Origin: Aradus depressus
Taxonomy: Eukaryota > Arthropoda > Insecta > Hemiptera > Aradidae
Reading direction: 5' to 3'
NCBI GenBank assembly: GCA_963662175.1
Contig: OY759221.1
Location: 2,604,001 to 2,668,000, forward strand
DNA: 64,000 nucleotides
Below, piece after piece: positions 11,491-21,700 of this stretch. The position numbers and the translations under genes are program-made. Numbering within the stretch: the first letter of the stretch is position 1; each line of letters begins with the position of its first letter. A model generated the notes under the pieces. The model was not told the DNA's origin. It searched no databases and worked only from the letters and a program-made list of their open reading frames with translations.

Positions 11491-11800
11491 CTATGTAACA
11501 TCCTAATTAGCGCTGTTCCAGTCACTGACTGGGCCGATAACGTTATTACCACAAATGGGGTCTTCTTCAAACATAAAGATATTGGCGGTCTCGCTACGCC
11601 ACAATGGCACACCGAAATATATCCCCTAGAGGAAGGATATTGGTCGTGATGTACAGTGTAAATAGAGCCACAAACCGCAGTGGGAACGCTCCAATTTCAG
11701 TGAAACAATGAGATGGCAAACATTGTTATCCAGCCCACTGTCACAGTGTTCAGTGTTCAGTGACGTATTGTTTTAGTAATAAAGTCTTTGGTGAATCATC
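11491..11800. other. No gene seen
   Basis: About 300 bp of unclassified sequence of mixed composition. No repeat or coding signature recognised. Confidence 0.35.
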
Positions 11801-12050
11801 GGCAATGCATTTCCCCAGTGTGAATTAATCAGCTAAGTATTCACTTTCTCTCTGAAGCCAATTTACCGATTTGATTGCAAAAAAAAAATGGGTATATTAC
11901 TCAAGAACTTCTCAATGCTCAAACTAAATTTAGTTTTTGAGTTGAGCCCAGATTACATTCCCCGGATCCACATATAATTTTGTGTCAATGTGTCCATTTA
12001 GAAGAATCCATTTGAAGAATCGATATGTTACACAGTCGGTGACTCACTGA
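11801..12050 (-). repeat. TACTTCCCCAG-type fragment
   Basis: Begins 'atttccccagtgtgaatta' and continues with 'tttgagttgagcccag' and 'tttgtgtcaatgtgtcc', in the order seen in the copy at 32,764. Truncated. Confidence 0.5.
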
Positions 12051-13094
12051 TGACTTTTTTAAATATTTTTGGGAAGTCATTTCTAAGCATCTGAAACTTT
12101 TGGAACTTCTGAATGAACGGTTGGTAATCCATGAATATCAGTGAATATTACACGTTAATATTATTCTATTCTATTCTAAAAGTGAGAAAAAGACGTCAAA
12201 GAATTAAATTTCCAGGAGTGCAGAAAGATGATATAATATGAATTTCTTGTCACGTCTTTTTTGATAATATTTAAAATTCAGGACACTTTACCAAGACAGC
12301 TTCAGATAACTTCTCCCGACTTTCTTTTTCTTAATGCTAATCAGAATTTAATATATTTTTTTCTTTTATTCTCAGTAAAGGAGCCTAAAAACTGATGCAA
12401 ATGTTGAGTTGGAAAGTGAAGTGAGAGTTGTCGCACAATGCAATGATATCGTCCTCAAGTGGCATCCCCCATTCAAATGATAGAAATGAAAAAAAATGAA
12501 ATTGAAACAATTTAAATTTAAAATGAAAAGCGCCCCTTCACAACTATTTTGCCACCCTGGATTGTGTGAAAAATGAATGAGATGCAAATTGAGATCAACG
12601 CCCCCCCTTGGCACTTTTTTTTTCAGCGCCTCACCTTATTTTTTTTCATTTTATCCTCAGCCGCGCCCACCATATTGTTTGAAAGTACTACAAAAGGTAT
12701 TAATTAAACATTTTTCGTGGTGGGGCTGGTATTTCATTAATTGAGAACTTCAGTGCTTAATCGGAACTTTCCCATAGGGCTATCAGTATAATATGAAGTC
12801 GACAGTTATAAAGTCACATATAAATTAAGTTTATTACTTAACATTTTAATTTTTTTCATATATAATTCTCCATAAAAGCTCCTGAAAATATTGCACATTG
12901 TAAAGAGAAAATGTTCGGTTAAATCGATACCTCCTTCATTTGGATTTTTAAACTGGTGTAATTAAGGTGATATCATTATTCAAACATTCGTCACACATTA
13001 ACTACAACAATTTTCTGATAGAGGTTATTATTTTTTGACGTAAGAAACAAAAAGATCCACCATAAAGTGACATAAAGCAGGGTTGGACATAGTA
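12051..13094. other. No gene seen
   Basis: AT-rich, unclassified. Short frames only, without motifs. Confidence 0.4.
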
Positions 13095-13273
13095 AATAAA
13101 TAAAACAAACTTATTTTTTGAAATATTATCTATTCCACTAAAGATATTTATAAAAATACAACTACCGGTTTCGGCCTCACACCATCGTCAGGTCTAGTTA
13201 TGAACTAAGTTAGTTTAAATAAATAAAACAAACTTATTTTTGAAATATTGTCTATTCCACTAAAGATATATAT
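13095..13273 (-). mobile_element. Outer left part of nested foldback, type B termini
   Basis: Two successive pieces of a type B terminus: 'aaataagtttg...' in inverse orientation, with a full hammerhead core at 13,160, then a second start at about 13,216 ending 'ctaaagatatatat' at 13,273, where the LTR retrotransposon interrupts it. The mirror-image pieces lie at 20,624-21,690. Confidence 0.7.
13160..13196 (-). ncRNA. Hammerhead ribozyme-like motif, type B
   Basis: On the - strand: AGAC, CTGACGA, T, GG...CC stem II, GAAA, CCGG and TAGTT. The palindrome ACCGGT can form stem III, which may need two molecules. A is at the cleavage position, and GTT can pair with GAC of stem I. The core residues are all present. 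Confidence 0.55.
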
Positions 13274-13277
13274 ACAT

Positions 13278-14538
13278 TATAACCATCTCCCTCCCTGTGT
13301 GAGTGCAAATCACGTAATTAATAAAATAAATAAAATTGAGATCGAAAAATTATTAAAATTGAAAATTATTTAAATCGCGACTTTAATTAAACAATGCCTG
13401 AATAGCTGAAAGCACTCCCACGGGAAGAACGGTTACAAGTTCCTAACGGTTAGTTGACATCAGTAATTAACAATAATTAATTACTGTTGTCAACCAGAAG
13501 AAGCATGAGTGGGGGGGGAATGAAATGAATCAAACCTATAACTTTAACATATTTATTTTAATGAGAACATATTTACAAAACAACAATTGAATATATATAT
13601 AATTTGGCCGTGTGTCTGAAGGACTGAATTATAACTTAATTACGAGGTACCTCGATACGATATCCATGGCGAATGACGGCGTGATCACCCTTTCTGGACT
13701 TCCCGTAGAAATCGTCTATTCACATAGTCCCTGAAGATCTGCGTAGTTTCGAGGGCACACCAGAAGTTACACCCCCACTGACTTTGCACCGTCCAAAATC
13801 AAAGTGTGTCTCTACGACTAATTCACATATCCAAACTGATATTACTTATAGAAAAGATACGTGGTGATCACCCAAGACATGAACGAAGACTGTTAGTAAT
13901 TTCACATATTCAAACTAAACTTTACTTATAGAAAAGATACGTGGTGATCCACCAAGACATGAGCAAAGAATGTTAATTTCACATATTCTAACTGATATTA
14001 CTTATAGAAAAGATACGTGGTGATCACCCAAGACATGAACGAAGAATGTTAATTTCACATATTCAAACTGATATTACTTATAGAAAAGATACGTGGTGAT
14101 CACCCAAGACATGAACGAAGAATGAGTAAAACGGGGAGTGGCTTCCGATATCTGACCGTGGTAGGGGACAGTTCTCGAGGCTTGATTGGTCGTCGGACTC
14201 CGCCCATTTTATTTCCAGCCAATCGCATATTACCAATTAACATCTGCCTCTAGTTGTGTGAAAACCTGGAGTAAGAAAAAAAACCTTTACTGCTTATTCC
14301 TTATACACCGGATGTAGACAATTATCTTGGCTTCCTTTCCATTGTGTCTCTATTATTCTTTATTTTCGCTCCCAGCGATCGCGATTCTCTCGCAGGCATC
14401 ATTGGTTCCGAGCATTCTCTTCCAAATGCAATTCTCGTTTATTCAACACCACACAACCCATACTTTGCTCCTAGCGATCGCGATCCTCTCATAGACATCG
14501 CCAGTTCTGAGCATTATCTATAGGGTAGACATGCTACA
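13278..14538 (-). repeat. 3' LTR (left copy)
   Basis: Starts TATAACC on the + strand and ends GCTACA, so on the element strand it reads TGTAGC...GGTTATA. It contains four direct repeats of about 77 bp (13,822-14,124). Confidence 0.9.
13822..14124 (-). promoter_or_regulatory. Four ~77-bp repeats inside the LTR
   Basis: The block 'agaaaagatacgtggtgatc' recurs at 13,856, 13,936, 14,012 and 14,089 (GATAC positions), giving spacings of 80, 76 and 77. Three of the four units contain the perfect 10-bp palindrome GGTGATCACC; the second has GATCCACC. The same array occurs in the right LTR (19,907-20,209). Tandem LTR repeats with a palindrome suggest protein-binding sites, but no factor can be named from the sequence. 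Confidence 0.6.
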
Positions 14539-14556
14539 ATATCCCCCGTTCCCGTT
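14539..14556 (-). promoter_or_regulatory. Polypurine tract
   Basis: On the element strand the 18 bases just before the 3' LTR read AACGGGAACGGGGGATAT. They are purine-rich and directly abut the LTR start TGTAGC, the position where plus-strand DNA synthesis is primed. Confidence 0.7.
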
Positions 14557-16384
14557 AAAATAAAATATGTCGGCTAAATGACCATTGGAAGTCACATATT
14601 TTATTAGTTTCACTTAACACTTGCTCGTTCACTGAGCATATACACTTAACCAAAGACTCAGGTATCGACCTCATTATCATGCGTGACCAAAACATGATTT
14701 TAAATTTCCTTTCGAATCGGCATGGCTTGCCTATGCATGCGTGACCAAAGCATGATTTTACTTTACGCTGTACTTCTTGGAGTTAACCCTCTCCATTGGC
14801 AAATAACGATGATTCTATTTCTAGCATACATTCACTGACTAGTTAAAACATCCAAAAAGGCCCCACGCCTCGACAATGTTTCAACTGAATTCCCATATAC
14901 CTAATCCGCTTCAACAAAAATTTGGGTTGACCAAACCCTAACCATATGCCTCCTTAGGCCTTCGACAGGTATTTACCTTCTGCCGGAACGACGACGAAAT
15001 ATAAAATAGAAAAATAAGCCCACTCAAATCCCATCTCAGTTTCATAAATATATGTAAATTCCGGCATCCGCATTAATCAAGTAGCGAAACCCTTTCTTCA
15101 GTTCAACAGTCAGTTCATGGCATAAAAAAAATAATTAAACAAACTCCCGCCCCTTTAAATGGATTCTACAAGCATCAATGGAGTGGCCCCTTCTCCGTGT
15201 GTAAGATAATTAAATATTCAATTCTGGGTATCCCCTCCAGTTTATAATATATCTCCCCCTCCAGTTTATAATATATCTCCCCCTCCAGTCATGTATGCTT
15301 CGGCTCCTTGCCTTAGGATTTCTTAACTAAAATAAAAAAATTGACCTTTTGACCTACCGTGGTCGACACTCTATCATAATAAGTAAGGTCCATACCTGGA
15401 TATATGTGACAAATATATTTACAAGGCTCTCATTGGGTTAACATAGCCCATCATGGTCACTAGATAAAATATGGGTCAATGTGACATTTTCAATAGATAC
15501 ACACGGTCGGATACTAATACAAATATTATTTAAAAATACAAAACAAAAAAAAAATTGAAGAGATACATTTATAGATCATTACAAAAAAGAAGACAAATAC
15601 AATTGGAAGTACATTTACCATACGTGACTACCTACAAATGTGTGTGCCATCGCCTCGCTGTCAGCCTAGTCAGATCTGCTTTACTAATCAAACTCAAATA
15701 CGTAGGTAAATTCCCATGGATGGCCAGTCCATATGCCGTCTGCCCCGTCCTATAATTACGTTAAATTAAAAATGACACCATTACCTAAATTAAATTATCC
15801 CATCTATCAATATAAAAAGAAAAAGACTTACTAATACTATTAAAAAAAAATATCCTATTACTAAATATAAACAAAAAATTATCCTAACTTAATATCTAGA
15901 ATTTAAAAAAAAAACTAACCCTAACTTATTATCTAAAATTACTATTTACAACCTGGCGATTCACTTCGGAATCTTTGAGCTCGACTAAGGGGGGTATGCT
16001 CGATGTTAAGCCCCAGGGGAGTGCCAGAAAGTCCCCGTCTGCCTTATTCTATTTACAAATAAAAAATTAAATAACAAATCCCGTGTCCCCAATAAATGTG
16101 TATGTGTGATTCTTTGTGTGTTATTGTATAATGAGGTGTTGGCCGTTAGTGTAAAATAATAAATAATACCCAAATAATAAAGAATAGTGTCTGTTTTATG
16201 TGTGTGTGACTTTGTCTAACTGTTCCTGGGATAGTTGGGGATGGACACCCATAGAGACGTCACAAATCTCTTCCCTGACTCTAGGGCCGCGATCTCGTCT
16301 GCAATAATCGCCCCCCTAACTCGGCTGAAGTAAGATCGTTAATCTCAAAGAGAGCCCTAGCGCTTCTCTAGCCTGCTTGTAAAT
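14557..16384 (-). other. Non-coding 3' region of the LTR element
   Basis: About 1.8 kb between the integrase-tail ORF and the polypurine tract. No env-like or other long frame exists on the element strand. A 66-codon frame on the + strand (15,555) is unsupported. The tandem phrase 'ctccagtttataatatatct' occurs at 15,236-15,290. Confidence 0.6.
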
Positions 16385-17371
16385 TTATCCGCTAATATAC
16401 GGCTTCTGTGATGTCATATAAAAGATTCCTCCTTCCGCTACGTCGCTGCCGAGATGTCCTAAAATAAAAATTTGAGGACTTTCCTTGTCTAAAATCTGGT
16501 AAGGTCCTTCCCAGAATAGTAGTAGTAATAGCTTGGATATATCCCTCTTACCGATGGATATCCGCAGAGATTGTACTAACACCTGATCGCCAATTTCTAA
16601 TGTAGTCTGTTTGTGTCGTCTCTCAAATTTTTGTTTCTGTCTCTCGGCCTGTTTTTCTGTAAATTGGTATGTTTGTTGGTGTAGTCCCGAAATGTCAGTT
16701 ATCCTATTGTCTTTGATGAAGTTCACCTGCGGATGTTCTTCACAAGTGGGGTTGCCATTAGTCGGGTAGCGGATTATGTGGTCATTGTCTGTCGATATGT
16801 CTGTTACTTCGTCCTCGTTTCTAAGTAGGTCAGAAAACTCCTGCATCAGAGATGATATTCTGACGTCGTCTAGGGAAGTTATGTTTTCGTCATTGCCTGT
16901 CGGTTTGTCTGTGATTTCGTCCTCTTTTATACTTGATGAATTTACGTGATCTGGGGCAGTCATAGTATTGTCGGGGTATGTTTGTTTGTCGATGGTCTCT
17001 TCCTCCTTAGCAGTGATTGGTAAGGATGTCTTTGCTATTGATTCTACGTTAACTGGTGATCTGATATCAAAAAATTTGTACTCGTAACCTAGTCCCTGAA
17101 GTGGTCTTCTCGAGCTAATAAAAACTGGTTCTAAGCGTCCATTGCCGTATTTTCCTAAACCGCTACCTTCTTGGTACCCTTGAAGCTTCATCAATGTCAG
17201 TCCGTTGTTACTGTCTGTCTTTACCTTTACAGGAGTGGGACATCCATTGTCAATGTTAGTATGTAGGTCAATGTCCCCTGTCAATCTCGTCATCATCTCT
17301 GTACCAAGCAAACTGCGTATGTCCCCCTTGAATTTAAATTTACCTCCCCCCATAGTTTTAAGTTTGTTCAT
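16385..17371 (-). CDS. G-patch / integrase C-terminal fusion ORF of LTR element
   Basis: 328 codons. Residues ~55-97 form a G-patch: GYQEGSGLGKYGNG is followed by a short basic stretch and GLGYEYKF. Residues ~100-220 are acidic and low in complexity, with imperfect internal repeats (DEITD/DEVTD phrases). Residues ~225-320 match the C-terminal part of Ty3/Gypsy integrases: a basic helix with ERQKQKFERRH, then IGDQVLV, and the GPY/F-type motif FWEGPYQIL. The domains that should lie between (reverse transcriptase, RNase H, integrase HHCC and DDE core) are absent, and no protease DTG was seen. A pol deletion that stayed in frame is the simplest explanation. The frame begins 14 nt after the gag stop and in another frame, so expression would need frameshifting or reinitiation. 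A stable function for this product is unproven. Confidence 0.75.
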   Translation of the reverse strand: MNKLKTMGGGKFKFKGDIRSLLGTEMMTRLTGDIDLHTNIDNGCPTPVKVKTDSNNGLTLMKLQGYQEGSGLGKYGNGRLEPVFISSRRPLQGLGYEYKFFDIRSPVNVESIAKTSLPITAKEEETIDKQTYPDNTMTAPDHVNSSSIKEDEITDKPTGNDENITSLDDVRISSLMQEFSDLLRNEDEVTDISTDNDHIIRYPTNGNPTCEEHPQVNFIKDNRITDISGLHQQTYQFTEKQAERQKQKFERRHKQTTLEIGDQVLVQSLRISIGKRDISKLLLLLFWEGPYQILDKESPQIFILGHLGSDVAEGGIFYMTSQKPYISG

Positions 17372-17385
17372 CCCACTCCTGCTAC

Positions 17386-18924
17386 TTAGTTTTTTATCAA
17401 GTGGTCAACAATTGGTTTCAGGTTGTTAGCCAACTCTCCAAGGGATTGCTTTATTTCTTTCATGTCTGTATTGACATTGTTGTCGGTCACTACCTCCATG
17501 TTTCTTACGTTAGGTTTTGACTGGTTATCCCTATAATTAGGTGGTCGATTATAATTCTGATTTGAGTCATAGTAATTACGTGGCCGATCGTAATTTGGAT
17601 TTGACTCGCGGGAAGGGCCTCGGCTAAATTGATTCCCTCTCTCTTGATTGTAGTGAGAGGTTCCCCGTGCATTCCCAGAATTGTAACGAGGTAGGTCTTG
17701 TTTGGGAAAGTTATTGTTTTTCGGAAGACTATCTGGTCGGTACTGTCTTTCCCCGCCTTTCCAAGAACTATCCTTTAATTTACAATCACGTCTAATTATG
17801 TTAGTACCTATTCTAATTATTTGCTCATGTAGTCTCTCAATAGAGATTATTCCCTGGATCCTAACTGAATTTTCGACCGTCTCTCCATAATGTTTGCTTA
17901 ATAGTTCACATACGTAGCCTTCCGGAATTTTATATGTACTATCCTGGAGTCGTGACACTAATTTTGAAAAATGTTCGCTGGGTGTTTTATCCATATGATC
18001 GGCATAGCCTTGGGTATCAAGTTCCCTACGGACTATAACGTCATATTTCTCCCCGCAGAACCTATCTTTGAACGCATTGACGAATTCATCAAAAGAGCGG
18101 ATACTTCCTGACTTTACAAGGAACCAATCCAGACCCTCGCCCTTTAAATGTGACTTTATAAATTCGTTCAGATTATAAAATTCTCCAATGTGACTATATG
18201 CAATTTCTAAATTTGATATGAAATGGTTGGGTAAATCCAACACATTGTTACGGAACGTTACCTTGTTACGTTCGTAATTTTTTATATACGTATTTCGGAA
18301 AGTGACGTTACTAGGTTGTTCGCGAGCAAAGGTCTGACCTGTATACCAATCCTTATGTTCTTCAGGGATGGTGAACGTCACTTGGTCATTATGTTTTGGG
18401 GTTGAGACCTGATTTTGACCCGAAACAGTATCTATTCTCTTCGAGATATTGGTGAATCTCTTCTCACAATCGGTACGAAAAAGATTTTGGTTCGAATTTA
18501 TTTCCTCGACCTCCTTATCTAAACGTTGTGTTTCTGACATGCTCCTACCTGTCATTTCATGATGACAGACATCTACCATGTCCCTAACTTCAGAAACATG
18601 TTTGTCATATTTCCCTTCTAAATTATCCTGTCTAGTTCTCAATTCTCCGGACTCAGATCGTAGAGTGCCCATATCGCGATTAATGGATTCGATATTATTT
18701 GCCATTGCCGAAATTTGTTCCTTTATCTCCGAAGTCTGCTGTCCTATCTGTTCCTGCATGGCCTTTCCCTGTTGTCCTAGTCCCGACATCTGTTCCTGCA
18801 TGGCCTTAAACATCGCCTCTAGGTCAAATTTAGGATTTTCTACCGGGGACTCCGGGGGCGTACGGATAGTTTTCCTAGACCGTGTCTGTATCGGCTCTAA
18901 GTCCGACTTCCCTTTCCCTTCCAT
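17386..18924 (-). CDS. gag: gag of LTR retrotransposon
   Basis: 512 codons, uninterrupted. Residues ~1-40 are basic, with RSRK. Residues ~40-165 are Gln/Met/Glu-rich and heptad-like (EQMSGLGQQGKAMQEQIG), which predicts a coiled coil. Residues ~220-385 resemble the retrotransposon gag capsid domain, with WFLVKSGSIRSFDEFVNAF and a following acidic-basic helix region. Residues ~395-480 are rich in Arg, Asn, Tyr and Gly (NYDRPRNYYD-type repeats), which would suit RNA binding. The Cys-His knuckle usual for gag is missing. The ATG at 18,924 is the first in frame, ~420 nt after the primer site. A complete gag with a gutted pol is the common state of elements mobilised in trans. Confidence 0.8.
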   Translation of the reverse strand: MEGKGKSDLEPIQTRSRKTIRTPPESPVENPKFDLEAMFKAMQEQMSGLGQQGKAMQEQIGQQTSEIKEQISAMANNIESINRDMGTLRSESGELRTRQDNLEGKYDKHVSEVRDMVDVCHHEMTGRSMSETQRLDKEVEEINSNQNLFRTDCEKRFTNISKRIDTVSGQNQVSTPKHNDQVTFTIPEEHKDWYTGQTFAREQPSNVTFRNTYIKNYERNKVTFRNNVLDLPNHFISNLEIAYSHIGEFYNLNEFIKSHLKGEGLDWFLVKSGSIRSFDEFVNAFKDRFCGEKYDVIVRRELDTQGYADHMDKTPSEHFSKLVSRLQDSTYKIPEGYVCELLSKHYGETVENSVRIQGIISIERLHEQIIRIGTNIIRRDCKLKDSSWKGGERQYRPDSLPKNNNFPKQDLPRYNSGNARGTSHYNQERGNQFSRGPSRESNPNYDRPRNYYDSNQNYNRPPNYRDNQSKPNVRNMEVVTDNNVNTDMKEIKQSLGELANNLKPIVDHLIKN

Positions 18925-19342
18925 TCTGATAAGAAATATATTTAAATGAATTATACGGGAGGTCTGGTGCTAACCTAATTTCTATGGTGACCTGTCAGAT
19001 GGCATCACAATACAACAATAGTTATGATATGTAAAATAAATGCCTACTAAATCTACATAAAAAAAAAATCAAAAACAAAAAAAAATAAAATTATTTCAAT
19101 AAATGATGTCATTCATTGTCCCTACCCTCACCCATCCTTCTTCAGTTTTGATTCTAAATACCGACTTTAAGTGAAAATATAACATTGTGGCCTAATAGGC
19201 TGGAATCTACGTTAAAAAGCAAAAAAAAAATTTTTTTTTTTTTTTTTTTTTTTTTTAATTAAAAAAAATAAATTAATTAATAAGGGACCGATTAGTGGGG
19301 TTCATTAATTATACTAATTGGCATAATTAATAAACAAATCAA
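18925..19342 (-). other. Leader of LTR element
   Basis: Untranslated segment between the primer site and the gag start. It includes an A/T homopolymer block at 19,220-19,270, where packaging signals would be expected, but none can be recognised by eye. Confidence 0.6.
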
Positions 19343-19360
19343 GTCCCTGTTCGGGCGCCA
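19343..19360 (-). promoter_or_regulatory. Primer binding site, tRNA-Lys type
   Basis: The element strand reads TGGCGCCCGAACAGGGAC, an 18-nt match to the 3' end of tRNA-Lys(UUU) as used by many retroelements. It lies 2 nt inside the 5' LTR. This fixes the orientation and the internal LTR boundary. Confidence 0.9.
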
Positions 19361-19362
19361 AT

Positions 19363-20623
19363 TATAACCATCTCCCTCCCTGTGTGAGTGCAAATCACGT
19401 AATTAATAAAATAAATAAAATTGAGATCGAAAAATTATTAAAATTGAAAATTATTTAAATCGCGACTTTAATTAAACAATGCCTGAATAGCTGAAAGCAC
19501 TCCCACGGGAAGAACGGTTACAAGTTCCTAACGGTTAGTTGACATCAGTAATTAACAATAATTAATTACTGTTGTCAACCAGAAGAAGCATGAGTGGGGG
19601 GGGAATGAAATGAATCAAACCTATAACTTTAACATATTTATTTTAATGAGAACATATTTACAAAACAACAATTGAATATATATATAATTTGGCCGTGTGT
19701 CTGAAGGACTGAATTATAACTTAATTACGAGGTACCTCGATACGATATCCATGGCGAATGACGGCGTGATCACCCTTTCTGGACTTCCCGTAGAAATCGT
19801 CTATTCACATAGTCCCTGAAGATCTGCGTAGTTTCGAGGGCACACCAGAAGTTACACCCCCACTGACTTTGCACCGTCCAAAATCAAAGTGTGTCTCTAC
19901 GACTAATTCACATATCCAAACTGATATTACTTATAGAAAAGATACGTGGTGATCACCCAAGACATGAACGAAGACTGTTAGTAATTTCACATATTCAAAC
20001 TAAACTTTACTTATAGAAAAGATACGTGGTGATCCACCAAGACATGAGCAAAGAATGTTAATTTCACATATTCTAACTGATATTACTTATAGAAAAGATA
20101 CGTGGTGATCACCCAAGACATGAACGAAGAATGTTAATTTCACATATTCAAACTGATATTACTTATAGAAAAGATACGTGGTGATCACCCAAGACATGAA
20201 CGAAGAATGAGTAAAACGGGGAGTGGCTTCCGATATCTGACCGTGGTAGGGGACAGTTCTCGAGGCTTGATTGGTCGTCGGACTCCGCCCATTTTATTTC
20301 CAGCCAATCGCATATTACCAATTAACATCTGCCTCTAGTTGTGTGAAAACCTGGAGTAAGAAAAAAAACCTTTACTGCTTATTCCTTATACACCGGATGT
20401 AGACAATTATCTTGGCTTCCTTTCCATTGTGTCTCTATTATTCTTTATTTTCGCTCCCAGCGATCGCGATTCTCTCGCAGGCATCATTGGTTCCGAGCAT
20501 TCTCTTCCAAATGCAATTCTCGTTTATTCAACACCACACAACCCATACTTTGCTCCTAGCGATCGCGATCCTCTCATAGACATCGCCAGTTCTGAGCATT
20601 ATCTATAGGGTAGACATGCTACA
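19363..20623 (-). repeat. 5' LTR (right copy)
   Basis: Same length and same ends as the left LTR, including the four ~77-bp repeats. No substitution was found in the stretches compared. Confidence 0.9.
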
Positions 20624-20631
20624 ACATATAT

Positions 20632-20669
20632 AACTACCGGTTTCGGCTTTATACCATCGTCAGGTCTAG
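20632..20669 (-). ncRNA. Hammerhead ribozyme-like motif, type B
   Basis: The - strand reads AGAC, CTGACGA, T, GGT...GCC stem II with loop ATAAA, GAAA, then CCGG and TAGTT. The core residues are intact. Confidence 0.6.
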
Positions 20670-21442
20670 TTATGAACTAAGTCAGTTTGCAAAGAGCGAC
20701 CCTTCAAATACATCTCAGGTCAAAGGGGGCTATTAGAACTTGGGAGTCCCCCGGCTGTACCGTTAGCTAACTCATGAAATATTTCTTAACAAAACCTAGT
20801 TCTAAATTTACATAAAACAATGTCACTAGACTAATACGGGAAAAATAACAAATAAATAAGTACAAATACAAGTAAATAATAAAAAATAGAAATAAAATTA
20901 ATAACAATGTTAAGATTTAGATAACTTGAAACATATATGTGGAACCAAATATTAATAACAGACAATACAAACATATATGTGGAAACAAATATTAATAACA
21001 GATAATCCAAACATATATGTGGAAACAGAACTGGTTTAGGGTGTTAACAAAGGGGAATAGTTGAAATAAATTTGGTCATTCATACAAATGTTCCTTTGTT
21101 CCTTTGTTAACACCCTAAACCAGTTCTGTTTCCACATATATGTTTGGATTATCTGTTATTAATATTTGGTTCCACATATATGTTTCAAGTTATCTAAATC
21201 TTAACATTGTTATTAATTTTATTTCTATTTTTTATTATTTACTTGTATTTGTACTTATTTATTTGTTATTTTTCCCGTATTAGTCTAGTGACATTGTTTT
21301 ATGTAAATTTAGAACTAGGTTTTGTTAAGAAATATTTCATGAGTTAGCTAACGGTACAGCCGGGGGACTCCCAAGTTCTAATAGCCCCCTTTGACCTGAG
21401 ATGTATTTGAAGGGTCGCTCTTTGCAAACTGAGTTCATAACT

Positions 21443-21478
21443 AGACCTGACGATGGTATAAAGCCGAAACCGGTAGTT
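21443..21478 (+). ncRNA. Hammerhead ribozyme-like motif, type B (mirror copy)
   Basis: Same sequence as the copy at 20,632 but on the + strand: CTAGAC, CTGACGA, T, stem II GG..CC, GAAA, ACCGGT palindrome, A, then GTT, which can pair with GAC. Confidence 0.6.
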
Positions 21479-21589
21479 ATATATGTATATATATCTTTAG
21501 TGGAATAGACAATATTTCAAAAATAAGTTTGTTTTATTTATTTATTACAAGTTTCCACAATATGTCCGGGTTTCTCAACTTTGAAGTTA

Positions 21590-21700
21590 CTAAGTTAGTT
21601 TGCAGAGTGCCGAAACTGGTAGTTGTATTTTTATAAATATCTTTAGTGGAATAGACAATATTTCAAAAAATAAGTTTGTTTTATTTATTTATTACAAATT
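21590..21700 (+). mobile_element. Truncated type B terminus
   Basis: 'gtgccgaaactggtagttgt' is the 3' half of a type B hammerhead (GAAA onward), followed by the usual 'ctttagtggaatagacaa'. It mirrors 13,095-13,205 on the far side of the foldback. Confidence 0.6.

Larger units (their letters stand above)
13278..20623 (-). mobile_element. Young non-autonomous Ty3/Gypsy-like LTR retrotransposon
   Basis: A 7,346-bp element transcribed on the - strand. It has two LTRs of equal length (1,261 bp), a TGT start on the element strand, and the 4-bp target duplication ACAT at 13,274-13,277 and 20,624-20,627. The order is 5' LTR (right), a tRNA-Lys-type primer site, a ~420-bp leader, gag, an ORF joining a G-patch to an integrase C-terminus, a ~1.8-kb non-coding 3' region, a purine tract, and the 3' LTR (left). 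Protease, reverse transcriptase, RNase H, the integrase catalytic core and env are not found, so mobility would depend on proteins from a complete relative. The LTRs showed no difference in the parts compared by eye, which implies recent insertion. Confidence 0.9.
20624..21550. mobile_element. Foldback element with hammerhead motifs at both ends, type B
   Basis: The left arm (20,624-21,053) and right arm (21,101 to about 21,490) are near-perfect inverted copies around a 47-bp spacer. The left arm has three copies of a ~37-40-bp unit ('acatatatgtggaaacaaat...') and the right arm two, which explains their length difference. Each arm carries a hammerhead-like core near its outer end. Outside the arms the inversion continues into 13,216-13,273 on the left (split off by the LTR element) and to about 21,550 on the right. 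No protein is encoded. Inverted terminal copies with hammerheads are a known feature of Penelope-like retroelements. Confidence 0.8.

Noticed and set aside
15555..15755. 66-codon + strand frame within the LTR element, considered as an accessory gene
   Set aside because: Antisense to the element, short, no motif, no start context.
19343..19360. Retroviral provirus, because the primer site equals that of some lentiviruses
   Set aside because: tRNA-Lys priming is used by many retroelements. No env is present, and the gag and integrase tail look like Ty3/Gypsy-type retrotransposon proteins.
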